A stretch of 64,000 nt of DNA, taken from positions 124,001-188,000 of the forward strand of contig NZ_JAYMGZ010000003.1 in the NCBI RefSeq assembly GCF_037078405.1, given 5' to 3'. The notes below the pieces were generated by a model. The model was given only the letters and a program-made list of their open reading frames with translations. It did not search any database and was not told the DNA's origin. The stretch comes from Haloarcula sp. DT43. Lineage in GTDB: Archaea; Halobacteriota; Halobacteria; Halobacteriales; Haloarculaceae. Shown here in pieces: positions 51,741 to 60,071 of this stretch; the first letter of the stretch is position 1; every line of letters begins with the position of its first letter. A program made the translations under genes and the position numbers.

Positions 51741-52457
51741 CTACCGTCCGAACGTCGTCGAGAAGTCGTTTCTCCGGTCCTCACCGACGACGGACGGCTC
51801 CTGTGAGACGGTCGCCTCCGTCTCCTCGCCGTCCGCCTCGCCCCGCGTCGCAACCACGAGTTCCGTGTGGAACGCGGCCGCCAGCGCGGGGAACACGAGC
51901 GGGAGCGCAATCGTCAGAACGGCGCTTGCCACCAGCAGCGTTCCGGTGACGATGCCGACGAGCACGGTCGCGACCGGGTTCTCCACCGACCACCGGTACC
52001 CGCTCGTGACGGCGTCGACCGCGTCCGCGCCCTCCGCGAGCGAGACGAACGCCAGGGCGAAGACGACCCAGGCGTGATACGCCAGGTAGAAGCCGACCGC
52101 GCCGAGGACGCCCGACAGCGGCGCACCCGTGGCCGCGTACTGACCGAGATAGAGGACGGCGATGACCGGGAACACAACCAGCAGCCCGCTGAACAGCACC
52201 GCATCGAGCCAGTGGGCCGCGAGCGTCTCCCTGACCGCGGCGCGGTCGACCCGGCCGTCCTCGCGGACGGACCGGACCGCGCGGTACGCGCCGAGCGTCG
52301 CCGGCCCGACGGTGACCAGCGGGAGGGACGCGAGGACCCAGCCCACGCTGATAGCCACCATCGGCAGCGGGTGGCGATACACCTGTCGGGCCGCCGTCGC
52401 GAGCGCGCGGTGGACGCCGACGGTGGCGTCCGCGGAGTCGCCGTCACTCATCGTCAT
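51741..52457 (-). CDS. DUF624/YesL-like membrane protein
   Basis: 238 residues with five to six hydrophobic helices (about 33-55, 88-108, 115-142, 155-190 and others) and an acidic C-terminal tail. VYRHPLPMVAISVGWVLASLPLVTVGPATLGAYRAVR is the YesL/DUF624 pattern (N-terminal helix, then TxGPA). DUF624 genes sit in carbohydrate ABC transporter operons in bacteria and archaea. Its start overlaps the MalG-type permease stop by 4 bp, so it is coupled to the importer. Confidence 0.82.
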   Translation of the reverse strand: MTMSDGDSADATVGVHRALATAARQVYRHPLPMVAISVGWVLASLPLVTVGPATLGAYRAVRSVREDGRVDRAAVRETLAAHWLDAVLFSGLLVVFPVIAVLYLGQYAATGAPLSGVLGAVGFYLAYHAWVVFALAFVSLAEGADAVDAVTSGYRWSVENPVATVLVGIVTGTLLVASAVLTIALPLVFPALAAAFHTELVVATRGEADGEETEATVSQEPSVVGEDRRNDFSTTFGR

Positions 52458-53329
52458 CCGGTCGCACCCTGCATCTGCACTGCGCGCACAATCTGTCCCT
52501 GGAAGATGAGATAGATGACGAACAGGGGCAGCGAGCCGAGGATGGCCACGGCCATGTGGAGGCCGGGCGTGTCGATGTTCCCCTGGTAGAGGTTCACGAG
52601 CCCGATGGGCAGCGTGTAGGCCGTCTCACTCGACAGCACGAGCAAGGGCCACAGGAACGCGTTCCAGTTGTAGACGAACATGAACAGCGCGAGCGCCGAG
52701 AGGATGGGCTTCGCGAGCGGCAGGATGATGCGCGTGTACACCTGGAACGTCGAGAAGCCGTCCAGTCTAGCTGCCTCCTCGTACTCCACTGGAATATCTC
52801 TGAAGAACTGATAGAGGAGGAACACCCCGAGCGGGCTGGCGGCCGCCGGCATGATGACGCCCCAGTAGGAGTTGATGAGCCCGAGGTTCGAGACAATCTG
52901 GTACAGGGGCACGATGTTCATGTAGTACGGGACCATGAAGCTCGCCAGGATGATGCCCATGACGGCTCCCTGTCCGGGCCAGTCCAGGCGGGTGAGCGAG
53001 AAGGCTATCATCGAGTCGATAGCCACGATGAGGATGGTCGCCCCGCCGGCGATGATGAACGTGTTGATGGTCCACTGGACCACCAGCGTGTTGTCCAGCA
53101 GGTACTGGTAGTGTTCGAGCGTGATGGGTTCGCCGACGAGCGGCGGTATCCAGTAGGGCCGCGGGTCCCGCAGCAGTTCGTTGGGCTGGAACGACCGCGA
53201 GATGGTGTACAGGTACGGGACCGCCATGAGGAACGCGAGCCCGTAGAGGAACACGTGCAACAGGGCGCTCCGAACGGCGTCCCCGCTCAGATAGGCGCTC
53301 ACCGAGCGTGATTGCGTCGATTCAGGCAT
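52454..53329 (-). CDS. CUT1 ABC sugar permease (MalG type)
   Basis: 291 residues from ATG 53329 (GTG 53338 also in frame). Six hydrophobic helices; the cytosolic EAA loop is EYEEAARLDGFSTFQVYTRI, which contacts the ATPase. The N-terminal segment FLMAVPYLYTISRSFQP and the periplasm-facing loop resemble MalG. It pairs with the MalF-type permease whose stop overlaps its start region by 8 bp. It should form the membrane pore of an oligosaccharide importer. Confidence 0.9.
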   Translation of the reverse strand: MPESTQSRSVSAYLSGDAVRSALLHVFLYGLAFLMAVPYLYTISRSFQPNELLRDPRPYWIPPLVGEPITLEHYQYLLDNTLVVQWTINTFIIAGGATILIVAIDSMIAFSLTRLDWPGQGAVMGIILASFMVPYYMNIVPLYQIVSNLGLINSYWGVIMPAAASPLGVFLLYQFFRDIPVEYEEAARLDGFSTFQVYTRIILPLAKPILSALALFMFVYNWNAFLWPLLVLSSETAYTLPIGLVNLYQGNIDTPGLHMAVAILGSLPLFVIYLIFQGQIVRAVQMQGATG

Positions 53330-54254
53330 TGGAATCACCGATTACCTTGAAGTTGACGACGGCTATCAGTATAAGGATGGCGACCAGCACGTACCCCATC
53401 GCCGCGCCGTACCCGAACTGCTGCTGGGAGAAGGCGCTCCGGTAGAGGTAGTAGACCAGCGTGTCCGAGGAGTTGCTCGGACCGCCCTGGGTCATGATGT
53501 AGGGCTGGGCGAACACCTGGAACTGGAGGATGAACTGGACCATCACGACGAACACGACCGAGTTCCGCATCTGCGGGAGCGTGATGTCCTTGAACGCACG
53601 CCAGCCGGTCGCGCCGTCGAGGCGAGCGGCCTCGTAGAGCCGTTCCGGGATGCTCTGGCGGGCGGCGAGGAAGATGACGAAGTTGAAGCCCACGAGCCAC
53701 CACACAGTCATGAACGCGAGCGACGCCATCACGAGGTCCGGCGACGTGAGCCACCCCGGCGGGTTCTCCATGACTAGGCCGAGGTAGTAGTTGATGAGCC
53801 CGTAGCTCTGGGAGTACACCTGACCCCAGACCAGCGCCACGACCGCGACGGTCAGGACGTAGGGACTGAAGTAGATAGCGCGGAGCGTCCGCTTGCCGGT
53901 GACGTCCCGGTTCACGCCCAGGGCCATCACGAGCCCGAGAATCACGAGCGCCGGGACCGAGACGGCGACGAACAGAAGCGTCCCCTCCATGGCGTTGTAG
54001 AACACCGGGTCCTGGAACAGTTCAACGTAGTTCTGGAGACCGACCCACTCGGTCTCCGTGAGGTCGAACTTGTTCGGGTAGGTGTGGAGGCTCATGTAGA
54101 GCCCCTTCACCGCGGGCCAGACGAGGAACACCGTGAACACGGCGAGGTACGGAATCGACCAGAGGATACCCTCTATCGTCTCCTTCCGGAGACCCATGAC
54201 CGTCTTCTGGTTCGTGGCTGTCTCACCTCCCGAAATACGTTCTGTTATGCCCAT
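53322..54254 (-). CDS. CUT1 ABC sugar permease (MalF type)
   Basis: 310 residues, six hydrophobic helices. The EAA loop is RLYEAARLDGATGWRAFKDI. N-terminal IPYLAVFTVFLVWPAVKGLY and GLQNYVELFQDPVFYNAMEGT are standard for the MalF/UgpA group. The gene starts 2 bp before the solute-binding-protein stop, giving the order binding protein, MalF-type, MalG-type, DUF624 in one minus-strand operon. Confidence 0.9.
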   Translation of the reverse strand: MGITERISGGETATNQKTVMGLRKETIEGILWSIPYLAVFTVFLVWPAVKGLYMSLHTYPNKFDLTETEWVGLQNYVELFQDPVFYNAMEGTLLFVAVSVPALVILGLVMALGVNRDVTGKRTLRAIYFSPYVLTVAVVALVWGQVYSQSYGLINYYLGLVMENPPGWLTSPDLVMASLAFMTVWWLVGFNFVIFLAARQSIPERLYEAARLDGATGWRAFKDITLPQMRNSVVFVVMVQFILQFQVFAQPYIMTQGGPSNSSDTLVYYLYRSAFSQQQFGYGAAMGYVLVAILILIAVVNFKVIGDSNA

Positions 54255-54256
54255 GC

Positions 54257-55615
54257 TTACTCAGAGATGCCGCTGGAGACCGTCTCGATGCCGGACTGGA
54301 CCCCCGCCTGGGGCTCGGCGTTGTGCGCCCAGATGTCGACGAGCCAGGTGTACCAGTTCTGGGCGTTCGGGTCGCCGTTCGGGACCTTCGGGTGGTAGAA
54401 GTAGTCGCCGTCCTCGGCCATCTCGACGTACTTGTCGAGCGTCTTGTCGTAGTACGGGCTGTTCTGGAACGCGTCGGACTCGTAGATGCTGTTCGCGGCC
54501 GGGAGGTGACCGGCTTCGGCACCCCACGAGGGGTTCTGCGTGGTCATCCAGTGACCGACCTGTGCTGCGATTTCCGACTTCGCGTCGCTCCGGCCGTCCT
54601 TCTTCGGGAGGACGAGCGAGTGGCCGTCGGCCCACACCCTGTCCTGTTGCTTGTTCGGGCCCACCGTCGGCTCGAAGAAGCCCCAGTTGAGGTCCTCGAC
54701 GCCAGAGAGGGCCGCGACGTACCACGTCCCGTTCATCGCCATCGCGCAGGACCCGTTCTGGAACGCGTTGTTCCCCCACGTGTCCTCGCTCGTGGCGGGA
54801 GCCCAGCCCATGTCACCGGTCATGTCGGAGAAGAGCTGTGCGATGTTCATCCCAGCCTCGTTGTCGAAGGTCGGGTTCCACTCCTCGTCGTAGAGGCTGC
54901 CGCCCTGCTGTTTGACCCAGGTGCTCCAGGTTCGGAACGACCCGAAGCCGTCGTTGTACGGCGACTGGGTGAACGCGGCCGCGTCGGTGTTCTGTGCGAC
55001 TGCGTTGCCGGCCGCCTCGAACTCGGACCAGTTCGTCGGCGGGCTCTCCGGGTCCAGTCCGGCCTGCTCGAACAGGTCCTTGTTGTAGTAGACGCCGATG
55101 GGGTGCATGTCCATCGGGAGGGCGTTCACGTTGCCGTCCACGGTGACGAGGTCCCAGTGGCTCTCGGTGTAGTCGCTCTGCATGGAGCCGGTGTCGGCGT
55201 ACTGGCCGATGGCGTCGACGCCGCCGGCCCAGGCACGCAGGTACGCGGCGTGCATTACTGCCATGTCCGGGGCCTGGCCGCCCGAGAGAGCCGTAAAGAG
55301 CTTGTTGTAGTACTCGTTCCACGGTGTGCGCTGTCGATTGATAGTGACTTCGGCGTCTGTGTCGAGGGGCTGTTCCTCGTTGAACCGGTTGACGATGCTC
55401 TCCATTATCGGCCCTTCGCCGCCGCTGAAGAGCTCCCAGAAGGTGATTTCGTAGGATTCGCTGCCACCACTGCCACCGGTCGACCCGCCGTCGCTTCCGC
55501 CGTCACCGCCGTCGCCGCCGTTGCCCCCACAGCCAGCGAGAGCGACTGTACCGGCGACACCGAGTGACTTGATGAACGTTCGACGGGATTTGCTACCTGA
55601 CGGTTTCGGAACCAT
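54257..55615 (-). CDS. Extracellular sugar-binding lipoprotein (CUT1)
   Basis: 452 residues. A twin-Arg (SRRTFIKSLGV) plus lipobox ALAGC near residue 29 show Tat export and lipid anchoring, followed by a Gly/Asp/Ser-rich linker (about 30-55) common in haloarchaeal lipoproteins. The binding domain starts YEITFWELFSGGEGP and includes the SBP_bac_1-type PIGVYYNKDLFEQAG and AMAMNGTWYVAAL. A TATA element (TTATTTATAA, minus, centred about 27 nt upstream) indicates a leaderless transcript. It heads the importer operon; arabino-oligosaccharides are the best guess for ligand from the adjacent GH51 and BNR enzyme. Confidence 0.92.
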   Translation of the reverse strand: MVPKPSGSKSRRTFIKSLGVAGTVALAGCGGNGGDGGDGGSDGGSTGGSGGSESYEITFWELFSGGEGPIMESIVNRFNEEQPLDTDAEVTINRQRTPWNEYYNKLFTALSGGQAPDMAVMHAAYLRAWAGGVDAIGQYADTGSMQSDYTESHWDLVTVDGNVNALPMDMHPIGVYYNKDLFEQAGLDPESPPTNWSEFEAAGNAVAQNTDAAAFTQSPYNDGFGSFRTWSTWVKQQGGSLYDEEWNPTFDNEAGMNIAQLFSDMTGDMGWAPATSEDTWGNNAFQNGSCAMAMNGTWYVAALSGVEDLNWGFFEPTVGPNKQQDRVWADGHSLVLPKKDGRSDAKSEIAAQVGHWMTTQNPSWGAEAGHLPAANSIYESDAFQNSPYYDKTLDKYVEMAEDGDYFYHPKVPNGDPNAQNWYTWLVDIWAHNAEPQAGVQSGIETVSSGISE

Positions 55616-55901
55616 GTGCTCATCCTATAATCCACGTTATTTATAATTTTATACTTAGAGGGGGTTTCTGCCGTTTGTTCGTCCGGGGCAGGGGCGAGAC
55701 GACCCAACGGTTAGGTTTAGTTACTCCTGTGCGCTGGCGAGGTGGTGTAACGGAGACAGTCACAGGGGGAAATCGACGGCAGGATAGCCGAACGGCGGCG
55801 AAGTACCGGGCGGGAGCGGGCGACGGGCGGGCAGAACAGAGGCGGGGTCCGGACGATATCCAGTCACAACTATTATTATGCCACTTGGCAATTACCGCAC
55901 T
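55616..55901. other. Divergent promoter region of the sugar importer
   Basis: About 286 bp between the binding-protein gene and the ATPase gene. It holds TATA elements for both sides (55637-55646 on the minus strand, and TTATTA about 55873-55878 on the plus strand, 27 nt before ATG 55902). No regulator gene and no clear inverted repeat was seen. Confidence 0.5.
55637..55646 (-). promoter_or_regulatory. TATA element of the sugar-binding-protein operon
   Basis: TTATAAATAA on the minus strand is centred about 27 nt before ATG 55615, one of the clearest TATA boxes in the window. Confidence 0.65.
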
Positions 55902-57044
55902 ATGGGTACAGTTACCATCGAAAACGTGCGGAAAGTCTACGACGGAGACCCGGAGGTCGTGGCAGTCGAGGACGTGAGCTTCGAAATCGCGGACGGCGAG
56001 TTCCTCACGATTGTCGGGCCCTCGGGGTCGGGGAAGTCGACACTGCTACGGATGATTGCGGGGCTAGAGGACATCTCGGACGGGACGATTCGAATCGGGG
56101 ACCGAGTCGTCAACGGCGTCCAGCCACAGGACCGGGACGTGGCGATGGTGTTCCAGAACTACGCGTTGTATCCCCACATGTCAGCCCGGAAGAACATGAG
56201 CTACGGGCTGGAGCTGACGACCGACCTCCCCGACGAGGAAATCCAGCAGCGCGTCGAGGAGGCCGCCGAGATGATGGGCGTGACCGAGCAACTCGACAAA
56301 CGGCCGGGGAACCTCTCGGGCGGCCAACAACAGCGTATCGCGACCGGGCGCGCCATCGTCCGCGAACCGTCCGTGTTCCTGTTCGACGAGCCGCTCAGTA
56401 ACCTAGACGCCAAGCTCCGGCTCCACATGCGGACGGAACTCCAGCAGTTGCAGGACAAGCTCGGCACCACGACGGTCTACGTCACACACGACCAGGAGGA
56501 GGCCATGACGATGAGCGACCGCATCGCCGTCGTCAACGCCGGCGAGCTCCAGCAGATAGGGACGCCGGAGGAGATATACGACGAACCGCGGAACCTGTTC
56601 GTGGGCGATTTCGTCGGCAGCCCGCCGATGAACCAGTTCGACGTGCGCCGTGACGGGTCGACGCTGGTCGGCAACGGCTTCACCTACGAGGTCTCGGACT
56701 CGACCCGGGAGCGGCTCGACCAGTACGCACAGGGGGTCGAGGAGTTCGTCCTCGGCATCCGGCCGGAGAACATCACTATCGCCGACGACGGGGAGTCGAA
56801 CACCGTCCGTGCGTATCTCGACGTCCGGGAACCGGTCGGTTCCGACAACTACCTCCACATGGACATCGACGGCGAGGAGTGCTGGGTCCGCGTTCCGGGT
56901 GAGGTCAAACCCGAGACGAACCAGGAACTCTCGCTCGCGTTCGACGAAGACCACCTTCACCTGTTCCGCCGGTCGGACGGCATCAACATTCTCGCCGGGG
57001 ACGACCCCTCGACCGAGATTCCACCCGCCGGACAGGCTCAGTAG
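55902..57044 (+). CDS. CUT1 ABC ATPase (MalK/UgpC/MsmK type)
   Basis: 380 residues. ATG 55902 is preferred over 55878 because the TATA box lies 27 nt before it. Walker A is VGPSGSGKSTLLRMIAGL, Q-loop VFQNYALYPHM, signature NLSGGQQQRIATGRAI, Walker B VFLFDEPLSNLDAKL, H-loop THDQEEAMTMSDR. The C-terminal 140 residues contain a TOBE/OB regulatory domain (FVGSPPMNQFDV, FVLGIRPENITI). It energises the divergently encoded importer, and in haloarchaea may serve several CUT1 systems. Confidence 0.92.
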   Translation: MGTVTIENVRKVYDGDPEVVAVEDVSFEIADGEFLTIVGPSGSGKSTLLRMIAGLEDISDGTIRIGDRVVNGVQPQDRDVAMVFQNYALYPHMSARKNMSYGLELTTDLPDEEIQQRVEEAAEMMGVTEQLDKRPGNLSGGQQQRIATGRAIVREPSVFLFDEPLSNLDAKLRLHMRTELQQLQDKLGTTTVYVTHDQEEAMTMSDRIAVVNAGELQQIGTPEEIYDEPRNLFVGDFVGSPPMNQFDVRRDGSTLVGNGFTYEVSDSTRERLDQYAQGVEEFVLGIRPENITIADDGESNTVRAYLDVREPVGSDNYLHMDIDGEECWVRVPGEVKPETNQELSLAFDEDHLHLFRRSDGINILAGDDPSTEIPPAGQAQ

Positions 57045-58265
57045 ACGGCCGCTCGGACTGCCTCGCCGTGACGCGTCGCCCGTGAGACGAGCGTCGGCGT
57101 CTGCAGCGGGTCGTTTCTCTTCGCCAGCTCAGCCGCCCGGTCTCGACACGTCGACAGGGATGACAAGCTATCGCAGTCGCGACACACTGGTCACACTGCG
57201 TCGACCGCCACGCTCTGTTGTCCGCGCGCCGTACTCCGTCCTGTCGCTATTGTCGTACGCTCGTTCCAGCTGTCTAAAATATTGTTCACGAATGCTGAAC
57301 GCCAAATATAACATGCGTACCCGTGTTATCCCAGTCTTACCGCCCGGTCAATTCCGCTCGTAGTGCTCGTATCGGCGTATCGTGGAGGATGTGTCCGGGT
57401 ACTCTGTTTTCCAGTTCGTGCTTCATGTCGGACTAATCAATCAGACATTATTCCACATGATTGAACGGTCGTCGGCCGTCTCCGGAGTGAGGCCAAATAA
57501 CGGGATAGAAGCGAACGGACCGACCCACGTCGGGAACGAGTAGCGCAGGCCCACGCAGCATCCGTTTCGAACCGACAACCCCGTGGCTGAAATCGGTCTG
57601 GCAGTGGGATGTCGAACAGCACCGGGCCTCAGTCGGAGTGGGGAGTGGCCGGCACCCAAAACTATTAGTACTTCGAAGTGGAAGCGTGAATCGTCCCGGA
57701 GCAGCGAAGGGACACAGTCAGCGGTACGAACACTGGCGCATCCCGAAACTGAGAGAATCGGTGTCTGTCCCGTCTCTCCACGTTGTCGTAGACCCCCATA
57801 TGCGTCAGCCACCCCCCAGCTCGGAGCGGTGGGACCGTCTGTTGTCCCACCGGAGTGGTCCCGTTCTTAGCGAGGCGTCGGAACCCACGACGGTACAGAG
57901 AGTCGTGAGACCCGCCCAGCAGGCGACGGGCCAGACGGCGAGCGCGGACCGTTTCGCACGGACCATTATGCTACGACGGGCAGTCACGTGTCGGTGCCTC
58001 GCGGCCAATCTGGCTCCGTACACGCCGACAGTGGGTCCGGTCGAGGGTGGCTCGAAGGTGCGTTTCTATTTTCCGTGTGCGGTATTTGATTTCCCAAAAC
58101 GTCCCCAATATCGACAGATAGTAGATTGTAGTCCCCAGTTTGGTATCGTATTTTCTTTTCTAGCTTCAAACTTCGTGTCTTAGTTAGAAATGTCGAGAAT
58201 TCACCTCCACACATGGATAGGTTCGGCTGTTCTACTGAGAGAACGGCAGTTCCTGACGGCAGGCG
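57045..58265. other. 1.2-kb gene-free region
   Basis: No ORF here has the acidic, G/C-third-position pattern of real haloarchaeal genes; several stops occur in every frame. One 7-bp inverted repeat pair (TCAATCA 57437-57443, TGATTGA 57458-57464) and AT-rich runs near 57280 and 58090-58190 are the only structures noted. It may hold an untranslated RNA, or be the decayed remains of a gene. Confidence 0.5.
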
Positions 58266-58703
58266 TCACGTACCGGGACCGAACTGCTGACAGCCGAACC
58301 GTTCCCTGTTTTCCGGCTGTGCACAGAGGTAGTCGAGACGCTTCTCCATTTCCGAGCGTGACATCCCCGCCTGGCCGTCCCGTGCCTTCGCGAGTCGGTC
58401 CCTGCTGGCGTTGAGCAGTTTCTCTTTCGTCTCCAGTTCCGAAACCAGCGTGTCGACGTCCTCGTTCCGGGTTTCCAACCGCCCGTCGAGGGTTTCGGCC
58501 CGGGCCCGCGCGGCCCGTCGGTCCTCCCGAGTCTCGTTCAGTCGTTCGCGTAGTTCCTCGTTTTCAGCGCGTAACTCCTCGTTTGTCGTCTGTATGTCCT
58601 GTGCCGAGTCCTGGAACGCGACGGTCGTCCCGACGGTCCCGCTGGCGGTCATCACGACGGCGACGATGACCCAGGAGCTGATATTGCGTGCGAGCGTCGT
58701 CAA
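58266..58703 (-). CDS. Single-pass membrane protein with long coiled coil
   Basis: 145 residues. An N-terminal hydrophobic helix (about 8-30; SSWVIVAVVMTASGTVGTTV) precedes a continuous heptad-rich coiled coil (about 38-105; EELRAENEELRERLNET and ETLDGRLETRNEDVD). The tail has two Cys (LCAQPENRERFGC) that could form a disulfide. The pattern suits a cell-surface or membrane-tethering protein. No family recognised, and no close gene neighbour: 240 bp separates it from the DUF2270 gene upstream on the same strand. Confidence 0.7.
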   Translation of the reverse strand: MTTLARNISSWVIVAVVMTASGTVGTTVAFQDSAQDIQTTNEELRAENEELRERLNETREDRRAARARAETLDGRLETRNEDVDTLVSELETKEKLLNASRDRLAKARDGQAGMSRSEMEKRLDYLCAQPENRERFGCQQFGPGT

Positions 58704-58943
58704 CGGCGGCTCACCCCCACCAGGGCACGATTCGTGGTCCGAGAGACAGTCCGGAACGAGAGTGCCAGAGGTTGAATCATCATGTGCCAGCCTGTTCGGT
58801 ATGTACTACTAATAGTAGTTTCTGGGTAGTTACGTTTAGACAGTAGTAGTCATCGTATACTAGCCGGTAGCGTTCCGCTGGGAGAAGCCGTCTTGTGGCC
58901 CCGAGACGACGGCGGACGCTCCGAAGTCTCGACGGCGACTCAC

Positions 58944-59642
58944 CTACTGCCGGAGGTCTTCGGACCGGAGTTCCCCTTTCGCGTGCCACGTCCGGGGCCG
59001 GACGGCGATACCGACTGCGGCGGCGTACAACACCGTGACGGTGCCGATGACGACACTGCCGGGGACCATGCCGACGGCGGCGCTTTCGACCCACCCGTCG
59101 GGACTGAACACGGTAATGCGGACGAGCCAAGCAGTCAGTAACACGGAGAAAAGCGGCAGGTACACGCGGCGGAGCCGGTGTGCGAGGGCTTCCTCCGTGC
59201 TGATTTTGATGGTCGGTCGCCGGTAATCCGCGCTCAGCGACTCGCGCCAGTCCGGGTCGGCCACGCCGGCCGACGGGTCCAGCCCGTAGGCGAAGACGTT
59301 CGCCTGCAGCGTTCTGACCCGGCTTCGCCAGATGTCGTACCCCCGGTATCGCCGCGCCTCGATGAACAGGAACACTGCCAGCGTCGCCGTCCCTATCAGG
59401 ACGATGTAGTGTGGGATGTCCGGCCGCGAGAACGACCACGTGAGAATCGCGGAGATGACCAGCACCGCCCAGTTGGTCGTCCGGTCCAAGCGTTCGCGCC
59501 AGAACTTCATGCGGTGAATCTCGCCGCGGTAGAGGTGTGCCATGGCCGAACTCGGCCCCATGTCCTCCTCCAGCAGGCCCTCGCCCAGCTCCCGGTGTGC
59601 CGAGTCCGTCACGTCGACCTCCTTGTCCGAGACCCGTGTCAT
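58944..59642 (-). CDS. DUF2270-like membrane protein
   Basis: 232 residues. A hydrophilic N-terminus contains the conserved segment AMAHLYRGEIHRMKFWRERL, followed by hydrophobic helices near 57-72, 78-94, 165-185 and 190-215. RVRTLQANVFAYGLDPS and ALAHRLRRVYLP match the DUF2270 family common in haloarchaea. No catalytic residues are evident. ATG 59642 overlaps the stop of a 34-codon ORF by 4 bp, which suggests translational coupling. Confidence 0.8.
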   Translation of the reverse strand: MTRVSDKEVDVTDSAHRELGEGLLEEDMGPSSAMAHLYRGEIHRMKFWRERLDRTTNWAVLVISAILTWSFSRPDIPHYIVLIGTATLAVFLFIEARRYRGYDIWRSRVRTLQANVFAYGLDPSAGVADPDWRESLSADYRRPTIKISTEEALAHRLRRVYLPLFSVLLTAWLVRITVFSPDGWVESAAVGMVPGSVVIGTVTVLYAAAVGIAVRPRTWHAKGELRSEDLRQ

Positions 59643-59743
59643 GAGTGCGCGGTGAGCCGAGCGTCTGGTTCGGTGCCGTTCCGGACCACAATTTCGGGGC
59701 CGTCGCGGTCGGCCGGCTTCTGAGTGAGTTCGGTGTCGTCCAT
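59639..59743 (-). CDS. Possible 34-residue upstream protein coupled to DUF2270 gene
   Basis: ATG 59743 reads MDDTELTQKPADRDGPEIV and on to a stop overlapping the DUF2270 start (ATGA, 59639-59642). The composition is acidic and polar like real haloarchaeal peptides, and a TATA-like AGTATTGG on the minus strand lies 20-30 nt upstream. A longer frame from 59860 has an atypical Arg-rich N-terminus. It could be a coding leader peptide. Confidence 0.4.
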   Translation of the reverse strand: MDDTELTQKPADRDGPEIVVRNGTEPDARLTAHS

Positions 59744-60071
59744 AGTATTGTTTTGTAGTTCCAATACTACACCCACGTACAAAAGCGCAGTGGTCCCGCC
59801 ATCAATCCCGTAGCGCCCTGTGTAGGTCCTGGGCCGGTTTCTGTACCTCGGCGTGGTCATAGAATTGTACGAAAATCTGCTTACTACAACACGGGGTCAC
59901 GGCCCGGACACCGCAACGGCTCGGAGAGTCGGCCTGGGTTCGGTGCCGATAGACGGGAGTCCCCGCGTCAGCGTTGAGACGCCGGTCGGCTCCGGAACGC
60001 GACCCGACGTGTGCGGTGGGGCTTCTGGAACACAGCGGGGAGTCGGCAGCCTCGAAGCCGCCGGCCGCTAG

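Noticed and set aside
57441-57812. 123-codon minus-strand ORF
   Set aside because: Cys- and Arg-rich, not acidic, with no recognisable motif. It does not look coding.
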